Made by a program: the position numbers and the translations under genes. Below, piece by piece: positions 60,027 to 64,000 of a stretch of 64,000 bases of DNA. This DNA comes from Tenacibaculum sp. SG-28 (GTDB taxonomy: Bacteria; Bacteroidota; Bacteroidia; Flavobacteriales; Flavobacteriaceae). Position 1 is the stretch's first letter, and every line of letters starts with the position of its first letter. The notes beneath the pieces were generated by a model. It had not been told where the DNA came from. It did no database searches and worked only from the letters and a program-made list of their open reading frames with translations. The stretch covers positions 632,355 to 696,354 of the forward strand of contig NZ_MQVY01000002.1 in NCBI RefSeq assembly GCF_002954385.1. The letters are read 5' to 3'.

Positions 60027-61076
60027 TTAGGCAACTGTTCCCTGACAACTGCTTCCAGAACCTGCGGTACAACCATAACAATGCTGGTGTATGCTAATGT
60101 TTCTTTCTAGTAGTACTTTTTCGTTATAGGTACCAATATGCTGCACGTTGCTGGCTACCTTTAGATTTAGCATTTGGTTAAAGTCACAATCGTACAAAAA
60201 ACCATCCCAGCTTACCGAGATAGTATTGGTACACATTACATTTGCAACAGCGGCAGGATTAAAGGCATCCACCAAGGCATGCATGTAGTCTTCGTAATTT
60301 TCAGAGGCTATTAAATAGTCTAAAAACCTACTGATTGGTAGGTTGGTTATGGCGAAAAGACTGTTGAAAGAAACGCCAAAATCCTTTTGTAATGCCCTTT
60401 TGAAATCTTTTTCCATGGCCGATTGATCGCTTGGTAAAAATGCGCCGGAAGGATTGTATACCAAATCCAATTCTAACCCAGATCCCTGTATTCCATATCC
60501 AATGGCATTTAGTTCTTGGAGTGCTTTGATAGAAGCTTCAAAAACACCGTTGCCGCGTTGCTTGTCTGTTTTTCCTTTGGTCCAGTGTGGCATGGACGAT
60601 ACCACATGAATGCCGTGCTTTTTAAAAAATAATGGCAAGTCGTAAAACTTTTTGTTTGCTCGTAAAATCGTAAGGTTAGAACGCACAATAAAATCTTGTA
60701 TTCCAACTTTTGAAGCTTCTTCTACAAACCATCTAAAATTAGGATTCATTTCCGGAGCTCCTCCTGTAAAGTCGAGGGTATGTGCTCCTGAATTTTGGAT
60801 CACATGGAGGCATTGTTCCATGGTTTCTTTGGTCATGATTTCCTTTCTATCGGGGCCGGCATCTACATGACAATGGGCACAAACTTGGTTGCACATGTAG
60901 CCCAGATTAATTTGCAGAACCTCCAGTTTTTTTGGTTGTAAGGGATATTGGTTGGTCTCCTTTATTTTTGCTGCAAACGTAGGAAGTTCTTCCGTAAAAA
61001 TACCACCAGATAACAACTCTAATTGCCGCTGGGTATTTGCCAAATCGTTATTTCTTGCTACTAGTGATTTTTTCAT
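60027..61076 (-). CDS. arsS: arsenosugar biosynthesis radical SAM protein ArsS
   Basis: Radical SAM enzyme that adds the 5'-deoxyadenosyl group to methylated arsenic in arsenosugar formation. The 349-residue protein has the cluster motif C62xxxC66xxC69 (MCNQVCAHCHVDAG), the GGAPEMNP segment and the ArsS-typical C-terminal cysteines C333, C336 and C344 (CYGCTAGSGSSCQG). Some family members carry selenocysteine; here all are TGT/TGC cysteine codons. A peroxidase-like partner is 53 bases upstream, with the usual spacing. The methyltransferase arsM is not in the window. Confidence 0.93.
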   Translation of the reverse strand: MKKSLVARNNDLANTQRQLELLSGGIFTEELPTFAAKIKETNQYPLQPKKLEVLQINLGYMCNQVCAHCHVDAGPDRKEIMTKETMEQCLHVIQNSGAHTLDFTGGAPEMNPNFRWFVEEASKVGIQDFIVRSNLTILRANKKFYDLPLFFKKHGIHVVSSMPHWTKGKTDKQRGNGVFEASIKALQELNAIGYGIQGSGLELDLVYNPSGAFLPSDQSAMEKDFKRALQKDFGVSFNSLFAITNLPISRFLDYLIASENYEDYMHALVDAFNPAAVANVMCTNTISVSWDGFLYDCDFNQMLNLKVASNVQHIGTYNEKVLLERNISIHQHCYGCTAGSGSSCQGTVA

Positions 61077-61129
61077 TGTGCTATCCGCTTTCTATACTAT
61101 ATTCGATGCCTATGGTTATTACATTGGCA

Positions 61130-61465
61130 TTACATTTCCAATTTTTGCACCTTTTTCATCATTTGCACTCCATGTACAAGTGTAGCACCACTTTTTATGG
61201 CTGCTCCTACATGTATGGCCTCCATCATTTCTTCTTTGGTAACCCCGCGTTGTAAACCGTCTTTGGTGTATGCGTCAATACAGTAAGGACATTGCTCTGT
61301 ATGTGCCACTGCCAAAGCGATTAAACTCTTTTCTCTTGCCGTTAAGGCTCCTTCTTCGAATACTTTTCCGTAGTACTCAAAAAATGTAGAACCGAGTTCC
61401 TCGCTCCATTCTGTTATGGAACTGAATTTTCGTAAATCGGATGGATCGTAATAGGTTTTAGACAT
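61130..61465 (-). CDS. arsenosugar biosynthesis-associated AhpD-like peroxidase
   Basis: A 111-residue AhpD-fold protein with the CPYC redox pair (C59, C62) and the carboxymuconolactone decarboxylase-like framework (AREKSLIALAVAHTEQC, DGLQRGVTKEEMMEAIHVGAAI). It is the small protein that always precedes arsS in such clusters; function proposed as thiol peroxidase, not demonstrated. First gene of the run on the minus strand. Confidence 0.9.
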   Translation of the reverse strand: MSKTYYDPSDLRKFSSITEWSEELGSTFFEYYGKVFEEGALTAREKSLIALAVAHTEQCPYCIDAYTKDGLQRGVTKEEMMEAIHVGAAIKSGATLVHGVQMMKKVQKLEM

Positions 61466-61518
61466 ACATATGTTTTTTGTAGTAGATTGTAAAATTACTG
61501 TTTTCTTAACAAGAAAAT

Positions 61519-61557
61519 AAATACCCTAAAGAGCAGAAACACGTTTTTAGGGTATTT
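61519..61557 (-). terminator. bidirectional terminator after msrA
   Basis: Perfect 12-bp stem (AAATACCCTAAA at 61519-61530 and its reverse complement at 61546-61557) with a 15-base loop, 20 bases past the msrA stop on the minus strand. Confidence 0.65.
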
Positions 61558-61576
61558 AATTTATGGTGAGGTTTTT

Positions 61577-62068
61577 TTATAAAAAAGTTTCAAAACGCTC
61601 AAAATGACAGGTGTAACCGTTCGGATTTTTAACCAGGTAATCTTGGTGGTAGTCTTCTGCAGGCCAGAATTTGCTATAGGGCTCTAAAGTAGTTACAATT
61701 TTACTAGGCCATCGGTTAGAAGCATCTACTAGTTCTATCATTTCCTCCGATTGCTTTTTTTCTTCTTCGTTTTGAAAGAAAATAGCAGAGCGATAGCTAG
61801 ACCCTCGGTCATTTCCTTGGCGATCTACGGTGGTCGGATCGTGAACTCTGTAAAAATAGTCTAGAATCTCTGTAAAGGATGTTTCTGTAGGGTCATAGGT
61901 TAGTTCGATACCTTCTGCATGCCCCGGATGATTTTTATAGGTAGGATTGTCATTTTCGCCACCGATATAGCCAACTTCGGTGTCTTTAATACCCTTGCGC
62001 GTACGAAACAAATCCTCCATACCCCAGAAGCATCCTCCTGCTATATATGCTTTTTTATACGTATTCAT
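61577..62068 (-). CDS. msrA: peptide-methionine (S)-S-oxide reductase
   Basis: Repairs methionine sulfoxide in proteins. The 163-residue protein has the MsrA active site GCFWG (C13), then GYIGGENDNPTYK, HAEGIELTYDP, FYRVHDPTTVDRQGNDRGSSYRSAIF and PAEDYHQDYL. Standard length. Likely monocistronic, with a terminator downstream and a gap before the arsenosugar pair. Confidence 0.96.
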   Translation of the reverse strand: MNTYKKAYIAGGCFWGMEDLFRTRKGIKDTEVGYIGGENDNPTYKNHPGHAEGIELTYDPTETSFTEILDYFYRVHDPTTVDRQGNDRGSSYRSAIFFQNEEEKKQSEEMIELVDASNRWPSKIVTTLEPYSKFWPAEDYHQDYLVKNPNGYTCHFERFETFL

Positions 62069-62193
62069 AATTGTTGTTGTTTTGCTATGGTAAAATTACG
62101 TGAAATACGAAGTATTTTCAAGGCATACCTTCCTAATATTTTGATAAAGTTGCAAAAAGCTACGAAAATGCCATAAAAAACTGCACATAATTC

Positions 62194-62223
62194 TTGTTAC
62201 TCTTAGATAAAGTTGTATATTTG
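62194..62223 (+). promoter_or_regulatory. promoter of tRNA-Met
   Basis: TTG at 62194-62196, a 19-base spacer and TATATTTG at 62216-62223, a good Bacteroidetes promoter, ending 11 bases before the mature tRNA start. Confidence 0.65.
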
Positions 62224-62234
62224 CCCTCGCAAAT

Positions 62235-62312
<78 letters not shown>

Positions 62313-62329
62313 CGTAAGCTACTGAATTT

Positions 62330-62362
62330 AAACGGATTGTTACGGAACAATCCGTTTTTTTA
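62330..62362 (+). terminator. terminator after tRNA-Met
   Basis: Stem AAACGGATTGTT / AACAATCCGTTT with loop ACGG and a T-run, starting 22 bases past the tRNA. Confidence 0.85.
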
Positions 62363-62387
62363 TGTCCATAACTTTCTTACTTTTACG

Positions 62388-62410
62388 TACCGTAAACGCT
62401 ACCGTAAACG
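62388..62410 (+). repeat. two tandem TACCGTAAACG units upstream of the integrase
   Basis: The 11-base unit occurs at 62388-62398 and 62400-62410, with a 12-base period, just before the chosen integrase start. TACCGTA recurs at 63782-63788 downstream of the gene. Possible integrase-arm or autoregulator sites. Confidence 0.5.
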
Positions 62411-62418
62411 TTTTTGAT

Positions 62419-63744
62419 ATGAAATTGAATTTTTCTGAGCCTAAAATCTACACTGGGGGAGTGTTGATTTCGGAGTGGTCTAAACTGTCTCGTACCCAAC
62501 AAAAGCAGGCTTTATCTAAGGATTGGTTTTTGTATTATTCTTTTCGAGATCCTAAAACCAAACGCCTAAAACGACAGCCGCACATCAAGGCTGGCGTAAA
62601 CAAATTTAAAACCAAAAAAGAACGCATCTCGTTTTTAATGACTTTGCAAAAGGCTTTGGTAGAACTTTTAAAAGCAGGTTTTGATCCTTACCAAGACAAT
62701 ACCGAACTAAAACGCAAGTTTTTTGATACTGAAGAAGCTCCTGCGGTACAAGAAATTATTCCCGAACCGGTACAAGCTCCGGTTAAAAAAGTGCGTGCTG
62801 CTAAAAAGGTAAAAGCAAGATCAAAATCAAAAACAAAGAAAGCACAGGAGAAAACCTGCAAAGAAGCCATTGCTTTTGCCATGGAGTTAAAGCAAAAGGT
62901 AATGAACCAAAACACCTGGTCGCGTTATCGCAGTAGAATCGGAAGGTTTGGTATATGGCTTACCGAAAACGGATTTATAAACCAACCAATCACTAGCATA
63001 GAAAAGAAAGACATGAGCAGATATCTCAACGAGGTACTGCAAAAAACAAGTGCTATAAACAGAAACAACACCCGTACGGACTTGAGTTCTTTATTTCAGG
63101 TAATGGTAGATAACGAACTGTTACAGGATAATGTTATCAAAAGAATACCGGTATTAAAAACCACACCAAAGCGTAACAAGACCTACACCCCAGAGATGGA
63201 ACAAAAACTGTATTCGTATTTGCAAAGCACGGATCCGAGTTTGTATTTGTTTGTGCAGTTTATCTCCTACAATTTTTTGCGCCCTATTGAGGTATGTCGA
63301 TTGCGGGTAGAGGATATTGATGTAAAAGACAAAAAGCTATATGTAAAGACCAAGAACCAACCGATAAAGACCAAGATTATTCCGGATATCTTATTACAGC
63401 AATTACCCGATATGGAAGGTGTGGATCCGAAAGCCTTTTTGTTTACCAAACATGGCTTACTGGGTAGTTGGAAGGCACAAGCATCGCATAAACGTGGAGA
63501 ATTTACCGGAAGGTTTAGAAAGGTAAAAGACCACTTTGGATTAGACGATCGATATGGTCTGTATAGTTTTAGACATACCTTTATTACCAAACTATACCGA
63601 AAAATACGGGAGACCAAAACCCCATTTGAGGCCAAAAGTCAGTTGATGTTAATCACCGGACATACTAAAATGGAAACCCTTAGCCATTATCTCAGAGATA
63701 TTGATGTAGAATTACCCGAGGATTATTCTTCGTTATTGCAATGA
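62419..63744 (+). CDS. site-specific tyrosine recombinase / integrase
   Basis: Phage/ICE-type integrase of 441 residues. I start at ATG 62419 (MKLNFSEPKIY); an upstream in-frame ATG at 62362 would translate the direct repeats. Plan: N-terminal arm-binding-type domain (about 1-85), a lysine/alanine-rich basic linker (about 110-140, KKVRAAKKVKARSKSK), a SAM-like core-binding domain (about 140-230), and the catalytic domain with R in NFLRPIEVCRLR, FRHTFITKLYRK (HxxR-type) and GHTKMETLSHYL (H and Y). Adjacent to tRNA-Met, so probably the integrase of an element extending right. Confidence 0.9.
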   Translation: MKLNFSEPKIYTGGVLISEWSKLSRTQQKQALSKDWFLYYSFRDPKTKRLKRQPHIKAGVNKFKTKKERISFLMTLQKALVELLKAGFDPYQDNTELKRKFFDTEEAPAVQEIIPEPVQAPVKKVRAAKKVKARSKSKTKKAQEKTCKEAIAFAMELKQKVMNQNTWSRYRSRIGRFGIWLTENGFINQPITSIEKKDMSRYLNEVLQKTSAINRNNTRTDLSSLFQVMVDNELLQDNVIKRIPVLKTTPKRNKTYTPEMEQKLYSYLQSTDPSLYLFVQFISYNFLRPIEVCRLRVEDIDVKDKKLYVKTKNQPIKTKIIPDILLQQLPDMEGVDPKAFLFTKHGLLGSWKAQASHKRGEFTGRFRKVKDHFGLDDRYGLYSFRHTFITKLYRKIRETKTPFEAKSQLMLITGHTKMETLSHYLRDIDVELPEDYSSLLQ

Positions 63745-63792
63745 AGTAGGTAAAAAGACTATTTTTTTAAATAAAAAGGGGTACCGTAGGTA

Positions 63793-63863
63793 ACTTTATC
63801 GTGCACTAGCCTACTTTATCGCGGTGTAGAGTGTCGTAGAGTGAATTAGCCGAACTAGCCTAC
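63793..63863 (+). repeat. cluster of short direct repeats downstream of the integrase
   Basis: Three pairs of short repeats in 71 bases: ACTTTATCG at 63793-63801 and 63813-63821, GTAGAGTG at 63826-63833 and 63836-63843, and ACTAGCCTAC at 63805-63814 and 63854-63863. No coding frame covers them. Could be recombinase or excisionase binding sites. Confidence 0.5.
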
Positions 63864-63928
63864 ATTAGAGTCACACGCTTTATTTTATTCCTTGTATACT
63901 TCGCCTGTTTTTCAATACAGAATAGAAT

Positions 63929-64000
63929 TTGGATGCAAAAGTGGTATATCAAGTAGTTAAAATGCTCCCTAAAAGTGAGCAAAGGATACTATTTGGTATA
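63929..64000 (+). CDS. possible small ORF truncated by the window edge
   Basis: Reads TTG-start-like text LDAKVVYQVVKMLPKSEQRILFGI in frame to the right edge, in the style of small flavobacterial element-borne proteins that begin M-D-x-K. TAG precedes the TTG, so an ATG start is absent in this frame unless a later ATG at about 63961 is used. Product unknown; this is a weak call. Confidence 0.3.
   Translation, partial: MDAKVVYQVVKMLPKSEQRILFGI

Noticed and set aside
60027..61076. Selenocysteine in ArsS
   Set aside because: Known in some relatives, but all cysteine positions here have cysteine codons and no in-frame TGA occurs.

Overview
This is a chromosomal segment from a low-GC member of the phylum Bacteroidetes, almost certainly family Flavobacteriaceae. 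Supporting points: a type IX secretion / gliding translocon gene (sprA, about 2,400 codons), a PorZ-type propeller protein, DUF1501/DUF1800, DUF2480, DUF3078 and DUF5686 proteins, the long Bacteroidetes form of PurF, SufE with a DUF59 partner, and promoters of the Bacteroidetes type (TTTG or TTG, about 19 bp, TAnnTTTG).

Layout. 1-10 kb: lipid genes (plsC-like acyltransferase, acyl-ACP desaturase), omega-amidase, an AddB-like PD-(D/E)XK nuclease, moaE, pgk, a Tas-type aldo-keto reductase, a DUF6370 lipoprotein and trpS. 10-18.6 kb: second acyltransferase, CYTH protein, porZ, recO, a haem-type TonB-dependent receptor, DUF3817, moaD and glycerophosphodiester phosphodiesterase. 18.7-26 kb: purF, a PfkB sugar kinase, sufE, DUF59, DUF2480, two DUF3078 paralogues and a lipoprotein. 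26-37.4 kb: SDR, aldo-keto reductase and AlbA-like cluster, DUF1501/DUF1800 pair, HhH and OmpA proteins, a small secreted ankyrin protein, a CNNM/CBS protein and a DUF5686 protein. 37.8-51.3 kb: queG, malic enzyme, ruvA, sprA, gcvH, vanZ and two TonB proteins. 51.4-62.1 kb: a hexapeptide acetyltransferase, a candidate small RNA, a LacI regulator, then a long minus-strand run of three glycosyltransferase-type proteins, a polyferredoxin with its FAD oxidoreductase, the arsenosugar genes arsS and ahpD-like, and msrA. 62.2-64 kb: an initiator-type tRNA-Met(CAT) followed by a tyrosine recombinase, which looks like the left end of an integrated element running off the window.

Genes that seem to work together: sufE with DUF59; arsS with its peroxidase-like partner, perhaps with the FAD oxidoreductase, polyferredoxin and sugar transferases beside them; sprA and porZ in type IX secretion; two TonB proteins that could energise receptors such as the haem-type one; and PlsC with the desaturase in membrane lipid synthesis.

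The main caution is quality. At least 16 genes have a reading frame broken by small indels, nearly always loss of one base, often in a short homopolymer. Restoring the base in my reading gives continuous protein of family-typical content. I therefore treat these as probable sequencing or assembly errors in intact genes, not as true gene decay, and annotate each as one gene. No CRISPR array, rRNA, insertion sequence or clear defence system was seen.
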